Assembly: GCF_023856365.1 (NCBI RefSeq) | Contig: NC_064551.1 | Coordinates: 2,622,501 to 2,686,500, forward strand | DNA from: Brienomyrus brachyistius | Lineage: Eukaryota; Chordata; Actinopteri; Osteoglossiformes; Mormyridae | Direction: 5' to 3' | DNA length: 64,000 bases | In this document: in pieces, positions 36,372-48,198 of the stretch | Numbering within the stretch: the first letter of the stretch is position 1 | How the letters are laid out: each line of letters opens with the position of its first letter | Notes under the pieces: generated by a model | What the model saw: only the letters and a program-made list of their open reading frames with translations | The model's database searches: none | Told to the model about the DNA's origin: nothing | Made by a program: the position numbers and the translations under genes

Positions 36372-39300
36372 ATGAATGAGCCAACAGGAAACAACATGGA
36401 GAAGATTTTGTTAGATAAGATCTACGGCGATCTCAGTTTGAAACATTGTGGTGTGTTTCTCTCTTTTTTTTTGCTATTGTTCTCTTAATACACTTTATAT
36501 TTTATATGGTTACATGACTATTCTGCTCAAATGTCAAAGTTAAGCCAAAGTCTTGGAAAGCTTGTAAGGCTTCAGATAATACTGAGGAACAACACTTGTA
36601 GGGTATCAAGACTCTCAAAACTAATGTGTCTCTCTCTCTTTCAGACTCACCTGTAGTTAATGTTGATGATTCAATGGATATTTACTCGGGGCTGGACCAG
36701 AGTCCCGGCAACAGTAAAAATGCAGGTAAATCTTGACATTTTAAGAAGAAACAAATGTAAATTTTATTCTGAAATGCTTAGCACAAAGCCATTTCTGTGC
36801 GTAGCACCACACAGTATGCTACAATTATGAAAAGTCTGTATCATGAGTGGAACTGTTGTAGTAACTACATTACTTGTAATAAGTTGTAATTGTGCTGTTA
36901 ATGGAGCCTTCTGTGTACTCAGCCTCACAGTAATTTGGTGAATGTTGTGCTTGGATTTAGAGACTGTTAGTACACCCATGTTATGGCAGAAGTTAAAAAA
37001 TTCCATGGATCTATATGAAGAATTTATCACTGAGGAGCAGCAGCATAAAGAATCTACTCACAATGAGGTTTGTGCCATTTAAACTCGCCTGTAAACAACA
37101 GAGGTGGATGGTTCAGGTTCAGAAAGGAAAAATCCAAACCAAGATTTTGTTTCAACCAACCAGTTGAGTAATGAGTCACAGAGTATAGTCCTCCTCCAGA
37201 CTCCAACGGTCTGCTAGCCTGAACGAACATGAGAATTCATTGCCAGTTTCTAAACAAACAGTGCCCTGTACACTTTTCTTGCTAAATTACTGTCATTTAT
37301 TATCTAGAAATTTTATATAATATACAAACCATCTAAATTATGTACCTGTTTGTACAAATGTACTACTGTACACACTGGGAGCACAATGTGTTGGGCTCAT
37401 TGTTAAAAGTGCAAAATTAACGGCTTTGGAAAGTTTAAAAGTTATTGTGAGAAATGTGAGATTCCATGGTTACAAAGACAGCTAACAGGTGAATTGGGCT
37501 GGTTGCCGAGACAAAGACGCATGACGTACGCAAGCCAGGAGTTTCAATATTAATGATAGTATGCACACTAACAAATATGTTGTCACTAATATTTCTGTAT
37601 TATTTGATTTTGTGATTTTAATCATTTTCATTATTGGTTTTCACCTGCGCATCACGTCTGTGACCTTTAAGTGACCTCCAAAACTATGACCATTTAATTG
37701 TTCACAGCCAACATGCAAATAACTGAGACCGCGAATATCTAGTCCATAAATGTAAACGGGTTACTATACTTAACTGGTTGGTCTGGATTTTTACTTTCTT
37801 GAGCTCCACCTCTACTAAACACATTCTGTATTTTATGCATTTCTAGGCGTCAGTCTGCTTGTTTGTTCAGCCTTGAATCCCAAGCAGCACATTTGGTTTA
37901 TAGCTTAACACTTCACGTGTGAAATTTTTCCTTTTTTTCCTAATCGTAGCTTAAGAGCAAACTGGACACAGCAGAAAACAATGTTAAAGAATTAATATGG
38001 AGACTGCAGCAAGCAGAAACACAGGTCTGTCTTGGTTTTCTCTTAAAGCTTTGCACAAACGTACAGAATGAAAATCAATACAGAAACATTTAATACTGTT
38101 TTCTATCTTTCCCGTGTTACTTTAATTGAAGGCTATTGATGATTCTTACACATTTGAATGTCAAAGGCATGAAACTGTTATGCACTGGGGAAATCTTTTA
38201 TGTAGCATAATATTAACTATCGTTACAACATGTTATCCTGTCTGCAAGACATTTTGGTTGTTGGACTGTTCCTCCAGTAAAATTGCACAAATCCATGATT
38301 TTCTGTGCTGTATTCATTTTGGCTTTTGTCTTAAGAATGAAAAGCTGCTCAATGAAAACATGGAACTCAAGAAGAACATGAGTGCCCATATTAAAACAGC
38401 CAAAATGGAAATTGGGCGCAAGGACGAGGAGATCAACAGACTGAATCATAGGTAAGTGCTTTGTCCCCTTAAAAAGTACTTGTGTCAAGTGATATTTTTG
38501 TTTTGGGATTAAGTTAAAAATAAAATTCAAAGGCATTAAAAAGTGTAATGGCTATTTAGTTGCTTTTTAAGGTTACAAATATAAAACCTTTGAGCATTTC
38601 TGTAAAAGTTGTCTGTGTAGCATTTATTTATTTTTGTGCCAATTTTCCGGTTTTTCACATTTGTAGGTCTGGTCGTTTTGGTAGCGGCCTTCCCTTTCCT
38701 CGATCACAGATCTTGCAAAGACGTGAACTTCCCAGACCAAACCCTGTAGGGACGTGTGGTCTAGCTGGATCAGTACAAACACAAGAACACAGGGTTAGCT
38801 CTGTGCAAAAGGACCTCCCTCAACTATCCCAGAAAGACAGAAATGTTCCCGTTCACCGGCCCAATGTTGAGGCTACAGATGCCCCGCTTTCGAACTCTTC
38901 AGTACATGACAAATCGAGGAGCGTGGGTACAGCCATGGCGGCATCCAGTAAACGTGCTAATTTTGTACATGTGAATAACAGCAGAGATTCTAGAATTCTC
39001 CGTCCTGCTGGCAGGGAAGGAGAAACTCCATCTGAGAGACAGTGTACAAGGAATGATGATAGACTGCAGGTAAGCACTGTAACACAGGGACTTGCCTTCC
39101 AGGAAACAATGAGTGGGAAGCGCAAGTCCACAGAGAAAAGAGACCCGCGCAGTTTTGATGAATCTGGTGTAAGCAGTGAATGCAAGGTGAAGGATGGAGG
39201 AGGATGGAACTCAGAGCACCGGAAAGCAGGTCAAGATCACGTCAAGCCAAGCAAAGGAAGCCACCCGCACACCGCTGACTTTTCAAGGAAATCTGAGAAG

Positions 39301-42300
39301 GTCCACAGCCCCCCTCGTCAGAAGAGGCCAACTCTAGAAGCTTTGCACCACAGACCTTCCAACTCCCATGCATCAAAAGGGCGACACAAAGACTCAAAGG
39401 ATGCAGAGGCAAAAAGTATTAGGGAGCGAAGGCGCAACCGTGACCAGAATGGGCTGGACAGGAGTGCTGCAGAATCCAGTGGCAAAGAGAGAAAGCAGCA
39501 CAGCTCAAGCCAGAGTGGTGTTGAAGAGCGGTCAGGCTCCTCATCCAGACGCAGGGGGGAGAGGAGTCCACCAAGGGACCATCGGCGGAGAGAGGACAAG
39601 AGTTCCGGAAATGAGGGCGGCGGGAGTAGGCAAGAGCGAAGCTCTAGGATGGAGAAAAGCAAAGACCAGGAGTGGAAGAGGAGAAAAGAAAGTGAGAAAG
39701 GTCAGAGGGATAGCTCTAGGAAAAAAGATGAGTATAGGAAAGAACCAGAATCAGGGAGTCGTGAGAGTTTACGGCATGACAAGCAGGCTGCCACTTCCAA
39801 TGCGCCGTGCAACAGGACAGAGAGCAACAGAGACCAGGCTAAGTACCCAGCTTCAGCTGGTCAAGGGGACCGGACTAAGAACAGCAAAGACTCCAAAGTG
39901 ACTGGTGATAAGTGTGATGGGGCAAAGCTCTCGGATAAAAATACTCAAAATAAGAAGTTAAGTTTTATGGAAACGCTGAACCTCACCCTGTCTCCAGTTA
40001 AAAAACCAAGACTTTCCTCTGAAGGTAATGACCAAGCGAACAGACCAGCTGAAGGTGGCCAAGAAGAATGTGATCAGTTTAATTTAGGAGAGGATTACTG
40101 TGTCATTGATGAAATGGAGAGTAGCCATGAGTCCTTCCAGGAGAAGGTGGTACAATGTTCTGTAAGCCCTGCAAGAGAGGATGCTCAACAGCCAACACAC
40201 AAGTCTGATTTTGAAGAGCCTGAAAAAGCACCTGAGCGAGTTGGTAACAAAACCCACTTACCAGATGAGGTAACGATTGAGTATGAAGAAGCAAGTCATG
40301 GTGAAAACCACACAGAACTGCAAAGAGCTGAAGGTGAAACACCTCCTGCCTCCGACAATCAGCCGTCCGGATCTGCTCCGTTGGAGAAAAGCCCCAGTAA
40401 GGAGAAATGTTCACTTTCAGAAATTAAGGACAATGATCCTGATGAAGCCACAATTCTCAGCAAATCGCAAGATACTCACTCTGAGAAGCAGTCTGAAGCT
40501 TCAATACTTCACCCCATTTTAGCTCCAGCTGATGCCCATTTGAGCACATCCAATGATCAGACTGGTCACTCTACCTGTGAGACTCCACATGCTGAATCTG
40601 TCTTGACTATGACCCAAGATCCAGTTGGCATCTATATGAATACATCACCTGGGAACAAAACCAGCGATCACACCGCATTATGGAATGGTCCGGTTCCTGC
40701 CCAGTCTGAAACGACTTCAGAGCATGTGGTTGGCCCTGTTTCCATGGAAACAAATCCCGATTGTGCCATATTAATGGAAAAAGATGGTGACGTGAGTACA
40801 GATGCCGTGTCAAGCGCTGTCAACATGCCACTAGATACTTGTATGGCTGAAGTTCTCTCTAATTTCACAGAAGGACTTGTCATTTCTAGTATAGAGCCAG
40901 AAAACGAGGTTAAGAATTCTGCACCGGAGCAGAGCCTGTCAAGAGATCACACTTTAGAATCGTCTGGGGTGAGCAGGACGTTCACAATGCATGTGGTGCC
41001 TGAACAGGAAGTCAGTAGCCCCTTTCCTTCACCTAAAAACTGTTCTGAACCTAATTCCACTTGGAATGAAGACCAGGACCCAGTGCCCTCAAGTTCCACT
41101 TCATTCCACGATGAAGACTCTATGATGCTTACGCTGAAGAGCATTCAGTTCTTCCCAAACGTTATCAGCCCACTTACCAGTCCTGTCCGCCCAGTAACAA
41201 ACCAAGCTTTGTCCCCTGGGAAGGCGCCACATGTTAAAAGCCTGAGTAAAGGTACGTATAAATATTAGTTTTGTCAATTTAAAAGATGTCAGAACGATTT
41301 CATGTAACATTACCGAAGGAACCATTCTGTTTAATACTTTTGATACTTCATAGCTCAAATTCTTCTGTTACCAATTTGTTACTGTACAAGGAAGCTTTTT
41401 TAACATTTAACCAATAAATGTGACCTCCAAAACTATTACCTCGCCTGCAGCCCCCTCCCTCTCCTCCTCCAGCACGACAGAGGATGAGAATGAACTAGAG
41501 GAGGAAGAGGAAGAGATCGTCAGTGACACTGAAGATGGTTCTCCAGTCGCTGCCAGTCCACAGCAGAATAAAGCCAGTTCTGTGATGGCCAACAGTAATC
41601 AGTCCAGCCCAAGGTCCGCTCGACTTGCCGAGAAAGACGCCCGGAAGGCCCCGGAGGTTTCCGCAGGCGTCTCTGGAGTTGGAGGCAAAGCAAAGCAGAG
41701 CAGATCTAAGAAGATGTCTCTCCCAATTGAGAAGCCCTTCAAAACATTTGTGCCACTTTTGCCCAAAACAAACCCATCTACCATCCCTGAGGTCATGGCC
41801 ATGTTCACACAGATTCACACACACACAAGAAACAAGTATATGAAACTTCATAAAACATTTCCCAAAAAGTACTTCTACAATATAATTGACATGTCTCGAG
41901 TCTCCTTTACAGACTTTGTAAATAATGTGAACTTCAGTAAACTGTGTAGTACGGAGCACAACCTAAAGCCCAAGCTGAACAACATCATTTCTGTCTGCAT
42001 GAATAAAATTTCCAATAATGGTATCGTCAAGCGCATCTTTGAACAGCATTCCCCGAGCCTGAAGGAGAAACTGTGGAATTTTATGGAAGGTCAGTTTGAC
42101 TTCTTCTTCAAGGAAATCAAGGCCACGCTTTTGAGTCAGTGCAGACCAGCAGATGTGAAACATTCCTCCATGAGCAAATGCAACTTCGAAAACCCAAAAA
42201 AGAGACTGGTTCCATTGCTGAAGAAACTGCCTGACAGCATCATTAAATCGTTAGTTACTCCAGTGCCCAGCAGAAAGTCAGAACAAACAAAGCCTTCTGA

Positions 42301-44239
42301 ACCACCGGGGAAGAAAACTGCTTTACCACCGGTCATTCCCCACCGCACTGGTCTGGGGAGCAGAGGTAAAAATCTGAGGATGAATGTGAGTGAGGAAGAT
42401 AAGGTTCCAGAAAGGAAAAGGCAAGATCTGCAACCTGTTCATCACTCTGCATTCACACCCTCAAATAATACTACTAGTCCAGAAAAACCACCTGCTTTGG
42501 TCCGTCGCCTTTCCCATAGTGCCTCCTTGCAGGATAAATCTGACTATGAAATTCTCACTGAGCAGGTGGCATCCAACTTGACCTCTTACCTCGACACAGA
42601 CTCCCAAATGGGGGAGATCTTCAAGTGTTTGTTGCAGGGTGGCTCAGATCTGATGGAAAACAGCGTATCTGCAGCAGACTCCAACAACTGGACTGTCAGA
42701 ACACCTCGGAAAGACAGTACTTGTGCCGAGAGTTTTACAGGGATACCTCCAGATGAGGCTGCAACTCCATCTAAACTCATAACAGCCTGGTCAGACATTT
42801 CACCATGCAAATTCTTTCCCAGCTCAGATATTCACATCCCTCTGAACCCAGCTGTTCTTGACGAAAGTTGTATGCTGGAGTTCCCTCCAAGCTTACCTTT
42901 CGACAGAGTAACACCATCCTCCACTGTGATTTCAGAAAGAGCCCATTCAATTTTGACTGAGGATCCGGCAGTCTCTCTCACTATCCCATCACCGCTGAAG
43001 TCCGACGGCCATCTGAGCTTCCTGAACTCCGTTAACAGAGGACCAGCCTCAGCACCTGACAGCGTCATCAGTGCACGTTTAAGCGAGGATGCTCTGCTGG
43101 ATGGGGAAGATGCTACCGAACAAGACAGTCACCTAGCCCTGGACTCTGACAACACAAGTGTTGAGTCTAGTTTAGGAAGTGCCTCAGAGGAGGCCACCAC
43201 ATCACCTGTGTTTCAGATCAAGCCTCATGTGCCAATGCAGGCGATTGTGACGGAGAAATCCAATGACCACTTCATTGTAAGAATTAAATGCGTATCCACT
43301 GCTTTTGTGTCAAGTGCCGTCCACAATCCTGTAGACCTAGACAAACCACAACCAGTATTTTCAGGAGAGAGAAAAGGTGCAATGGAGGCCGTGCTTTCAA
43401 CCTCAGACTTGGCACCTGTTGATGAAGAGTCTCCGACGTTGGCTTGCCACAATTTAGTTGATGTCCGGCTTCCCAACCGAAACGTTACCTGCGATGCTGG
43501 AGGTGCATGTTCCTCTAGACATGCTACCAAGGAGTCATCCCTGGTGGCTCATGATGAACCAGCTGTGGAGAATGATGAAAGTGTCTTCATAAAAAATCAA
43601 GGCAAGGCTGGAAAGAGGAAGAAGCACCACCCTGAGTTAAAGGCCAAGAAAGCGAGGACTGACGAGGCACAGGGAGGGAAGTCAAGAAACATGAACAAAG
43701 AGATGAGGAGCCCGAAGGAGAAGAGGAGCGGCTCAGTGTCTATCCCACTGTCACCCAACAGCCTGTCTGCAAGGAATGTTGTTAGGAAAAGGGGAGAAGT
43801 GGTGGTGACGTGGACCAGGTATGTCATCCTCAAGTTCTGGGTTTATAGCCTTTCACCTTGATAAATCTTGAGCATCCTTTTACCTTTTTTCATGTATAAC
43901 ATCTGGTGCCATTTGTTCAATGAATTGTATGTTGTCCATCATATAGAATGTTTTTCCCCTCAAAGGGAAGAGGACAGAGATATTCTTATTGAACTGAAGA
44001 CGAAGGGGGCCTCACAAGAGACATTCTCAGCTCTGTCAACGAAGATAAACAAATCACCTACCCAGGTATCTTAAATGACCCGATTATCACGTATAGTGTT
44101 CATTTTCATACAAAAGCCGTGGTCGGTGCCTTTGTGGTCAGTACTGTACTGTTCCATGTGCTGTCCTGCTTTTTTCTAGATTGAGGAGAGGTTTGCCCAA
44201 CTGATGAAGCTCTTCAAGAAGGAGAAGATGAAAAGCTGA
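36372..44239 (+). CDS. casp8ap2: CASP8AP2 / FLASH, copy 2 (open, internally shortened)
   Basis: Tandem paralogue of the gene at 21270-28888. Exons: 36372-36450, 36645-36725, 36961-37067, 37950-38024, 38336-38451, 38667-41251, 41451-43818, 43966-44065 and 44180-44239, giving 1,856 aa with consistent phase and no stop. A 5' UTR exon ends at 35657. The acceptor used by copy 1 for exon 8 is deleted here. The AG at 41449-41450 (CTCGCCTGCAG) is proposed instead; it is in phase 1 like the original and removes 41 codons. The N-terminal MDLYEEF, coiled coil and C-terminal SANT-like region are kept. The motif [14 protein letters not shown] of copy 1, close to human, is changed to [14 protein letters not shown], and about 22 residues differ in exon 7. 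It may be functional, diverging or decaying; only expression data can tell. Confidence 0.88.
37098..37816. mobile_element. Unit 2 counterpart of the intronic MITE, with larger interior
   Basis: The terminal sequences match the element at 21996-22228, but about 490 bp of interior (37197-37690) is not present in unit 1. Either unit 1 carries an internally deleted derivative or unit 2 received an insertion. Confidence 0.55.
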
Positions 44240-44903
44240 GCTGTTGAGGGATGTGAAGCCCTTGTTGCTTTCAAGAACTACCTCATTCTCCTTTAGGGTT
44301 ATAAATCAGGCCCTTGCACAATTTAAAGCCTTGATCTGCTGCCAGATTTTAGAAAACGCTCTTGTGCTGATGTAACATTACATTGTTGTATAAATACATT
44401 TGGATCCTCGTGTTATGGGGGGATCACATGGGGGATCACATGGTGTACAGTTGCAGAAATTTCAGAACATTGAGATTTTATTCAGCCTTGGCGATAGCTT
44501 TCCGAATAAAGCCAAGTGCAAGGTACGGCAGTTTATGGAGACGCGTAACATCTGCCATTTTGGAACTTGAACACGAACATGTACATGAGCGATAGAGTGA
44601 ACGATAGAGAAATTTGTCAAAATTTTGTTTCGGTCACAGTCACAACAAAGTTATGTTGAGGGCATACGCAGTTCTGGTTAAAAGTGAATGCAAATAAAAC
44701 CCGTTTATGAAATCTTAAAACTTTTAATGTATAAATATGTACAGAAATAAAATTATTTTGGATGTATATTTGCTTTTTTAGTTTTTGCTAAAGCATAAGT
44801 GACAAATTTGCTTTGGAAATATTCTTTAAATGTGACTGGTTTTTAATAAGACTAATTTATTTAGTTGGCGCATTCATTGTCTAATTGGTGTTGGCAAATA
44901 CAA
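44240..44903. other. CASP8AP2 copy 2 presumed 3' UTR up to the GJA10 deletion joint
   Basis: Colinear with unit 1 except for the missing counterpart of 28908-29466. It contains AATAAA-type signals near 44507 and 44694. The joint to GJA10 lies at 44900-44904 with a 3-nt filler (CAA). Confidence 0.6.
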
Positions 44904-46051
44904 ATGTTAGCGATTGCCGGTCTTTCCCTGTCTCTCAACATCCTCGAAATATCTCACTTAGGGGTGAAAAAAATTAGACGAAGTTTATACGGGGACGGCT
45001 GCGCGGACGATGACAGTATCTGTAAACTGAAGAAAAACGCGATGCAACAAGTCGGTGTTCTTACAAGCTCGTCTCCGCAAAACATTGTACAATTAACCAC
45101 TTACCCAGGGCTGCCGTATGGCCAGTGGGAGCCTCTTCCAGTGTACATGCCTTCATCTGGTCCCCCAGCAGAAAATGAGTCGCTGATGCCAGACAGCAGC
45201 GCCGGGGATCGTGATCATGCGAAGATCTTCGATCAGCACCCCAGAGAGCAGCTACAGCAGCCTAGTCAAGGCGAGATCCAAGCCCAGCGGATGCTTGGCG
45301 CTTCAGATCGCCGAAATACTTTGGAAAACCGAGACCGATCATCCAGTAGCGGTGATTCTAATGGGTTAAATGGACGCAGGACACAAGGTTATCCAGGTCA
45401 AGGAGGAGCGCACCCCAAACGAGCAACTCACTCCAGCCACATGGAGATACCTGCAGCCGTCCGTAACACAGTGCGCAAACAGAGCCGTGTAAGCTGCTAC
45501 AAGGACTTTGGAGAAGATCGGAGTGTTTCTCCGGACAGCGGCCACTACCCATCAACGCGGAAGCCCAATTTCATGACCCGCGAACTGTCCGAGAGCAAGC
45601 TGGCCAGCGAACCTGCGAGCCCGGCTTCGGGCAGCGGCTCCGGGGCCGACCCCAAGCGCATCTCGCAGGTGGAGAGTCCGCCTGCGACTCCGCCCCCGGC
45701 GAGTGGAAGGAAAATGTCAATGGCAAGTATACATAAAGTATAAGCAGAATTTCTAATTCAAATTAACTTGGAATTTTATTCATTTATTTCCCAAAATGCA
45801 TGTGCGATGTGCGTATCAACTTAGTGTATTAAAAGTAACAGTGTTATATTAGCCCTGGATCGCTAATGTGAACGCTGCAGGAAATGTCATAGGCATCTGC
45901 ATCTGAAAAGTAAGAAAACAAGAGCCTAAAACAATTAATGTGTTAGTTACACGTAAAGGTGACAACATAATATCCCGTGTGTATTAATAATTCTATGACT
46001 TTCTCTTTTTAGAGTATGATCCTGGAGCTATCCTCCATTATGAAAAAATGA
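44865..46051 (+). pseudogene. gja10: GJA10 copy 2, 5'-truncated; only M4 and cytoplasmic tail remain
   Basis: A deletion equivalent to 30117-31537 of unit 1 removed the promoter side, start codon, M1 to M3, both extracellular loops and all loop cysteines. Retained sequence starts exactly at the ATG (44904) for the methionine matching residue 215 of copy 1, in the motif [12 protein letters not shown]. An in-frame upstream ATG at 44865 would add 13 unrelated residues. The frame is open through 45722, and the GC donor and the final exon (46013-46051, [12 protein letters not shown]) are kept, so a product of about 285 aa is possible. It cannot form channels. It is most simply a pseudogene, but the intact tail frame with few changes deserves a check. 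Confidence 0.85.
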
Positions 46052-46820
46052 AGTCATCAACAAAGCTTCCTTGGCCTGTAGAGGGCGCTCGCGCTTTGAG
46101 AATGATCGGGCAAACCCCTTCGCTCACCCCACTCTACATTGCATACGTAGCATTTCTGTACCACATTTATGCTTCATTCAAGCAGACATATTTAATTTTA
46201 CAACGCGAAACAGAAATTACTATGTATAACAAATTCGAATCAGTTTTTGAGACAGGGGCTTTGCACGGTGTAAGTTTTCACATTTTACTTTGTCCCGCTG
46301 AAGTAGCCTGGGAGAGGTTTTTACACTGAAAGACCTACAATGGTTTAAGAGAGAGAAGTGAGTTAGCCATCAACTGAGACATATTATATAACAAATACAG
46401 TTTAACGGTGTTTGCATATTATTACTTAAAAAGGGCATTTCATACTGACTTGTTTTATATTGACCATTAGTCTAAAGTAATAAAAAAATTAATATAAGTA
46501 GAATTCTCTCAAAAGAACAATTTGCTAAAAGCTACACTTAAATATCATCATATATTTGTAACCACTACTGACCACAGAAAAACCTATTTTATTAACTTTG
46601 ATTTTCTTTTGCGACCGATTATACCTTTTTTTTAATACTTATTAATGATTATAAACTCATGCAAATTTCCTTGACTTTATTCTTGGCAAATGTCTGGTGT
46701 CAATTCACTTCCAAGGAATATAAGGATCAGAGGACTTTGAAAACGGACAGGATCTTGCATGTGAAGCCATCGCCGGAACAGACGCCTGAAGTGAAGTAAG
46801 ACTCACACTGCTGACTCGAC

Positions 46821-47546
46821 ATCTGCCAGGTTACTTACTTGTTGGGTCATTTCAACATCATGTCGTTCAAACGCTGCGGGACAGGGTGCCTCGTAATATC
46901 GCACAGTTTTATGGGCAGAGTGGTGGAGCCCAGCTCAAGGAGAAACAGTATTAGAACAGACTACAGTAACAGAAGGAAATAATTCTGAGAAAGTTACGCA
47001 TTAAAGCCATAACATCTTCCCTACTTACCTTCAAGCGACTTGGCTTACAGTCCTAATGTGGAGGCACTGGAATGAATGAAACATGCATTTCATCAAGGGT
47101 CGTTGAATTAGTAAAAGCATCAACAGCAGCCTTTTTCTTCTGACTACAGTAAAGTACAGATTCAAACACATTGCGATCGAAACTTGCGGCAAAACTTTTG
47201 AAAGTTGTCCTACCTTCCGCTGAAAGCAGCTGGTCCTCCCATATTCACATCAGGACATTTCTGCACGCCGTCATTTACTGACCACATCCAAGGGGCCCCT
47301 TTTCACCAGTACTAATCTACTGGAACTTAACAGCAGACGTGGACATTTCCGGTCCAGACCAAGATTTTGTTTCAACCAACCAGCTGAGTCACAGTCACAG
47401 TCACTGGGTATTCAACATTTTTTGCTTAAAATAAAATCTTGGTCTGGATTTTTATTTTCTGGATCAGAAATGTCCACATGTGCATAAACTGTGACGAAAA
47501 TGAGACGCAGAAAAGCAGCCCGCTGACACGCTTTATACATATGTTC
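46821..47546. other. Intergenic between unit 2 and BACH2, with MITE-like pair
   Basis: There is no gene. At 47338-47481 the inverted ends GTGGACATTTCCGGTCCAGACC and its complement flank a short interior, related to the CASP8AP2 intron MITE. Confidence 0.5.
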
Positions 47547-48165
47547 TTTATTTCATTAACAGAAATGGTGTCCAGACAAAAAAAAATAAAAAATGAAAAT
47601 CATTTATATAACACTACTGTTTGAAATGAATGAAAATGAGGTTGCACAATACTGTATTTACAATTGGGGAAAAGTAATTAAATTTAATTAGGGTTGTGTA
47701 GCAAAAAAAGTAAAAAGTCTAGGTAAGAGAATAAGCATATCACAGCTATCTCAAAATCGACAATATTAACACAAAACAGTCATCTAAGAAAAAAAAAACC
47801 CAAGAGAAAATAAAAGAACTACAAGCTTAAGAACCGTTAACATTTAAAAAATGGTGCACCAAAACCTACCAATACAATAATCCATATAATCTGTGTAAAA
47901 AGCATGTAGAAAAAACACCTGATGTGGTTGCTGATACAGCCATTGACCAGTTATGAGAGGTATGAACATTTCACAGGTAGATAAGTGTGAGAAAGTCTAT
48001 ACTGTTGACTCAGCAAAGGGGCACAGGCCCTTGCATACACTTCACTTAAATGTGAATTATGGCCTCTGTAAAAGTCTAAGGCAAAAATTAGAGGTGCACT
48101 TGTATCCATAGTAACACGCCGCCAGGGGATCAGGTAATTTGCAAGATAAAACGCATAGTAAAGAG

Positions 48166-48198
<33 letters not shown>

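Larger units (their letters stand above)
35297..46820. repeat. Tandem segmental duplication, unit 2
   Basis: Same orientation as unit 1. It ends at the same CTGCTGACTCGAC sequence, after which flanking DNA unrelated to the LINE begins. Differences from unit 1 include an expanded MITE interior (about 37197-37690), a deletion replacing the start of CASP8AP2 exon 8, a deletion in the 3' UTR and a deletion of 1,421 bp at GJA10. Confidence 0.93.

Noticed and set aside
41420..41450. ATG at 41420 as the start of a separate gene for the second half of CASP8AP2 copy 2
   Set aside because: The frame is simply exon 8 read upstream into the intron; splicing from 41251 to 41451 restores the full protein in phase.
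46048..46329. Frame after the last GJA10 exon in unit 2
   Set aside because: It starts inside the GJA10 terminal codons and is broken in unit 1 at 32860.
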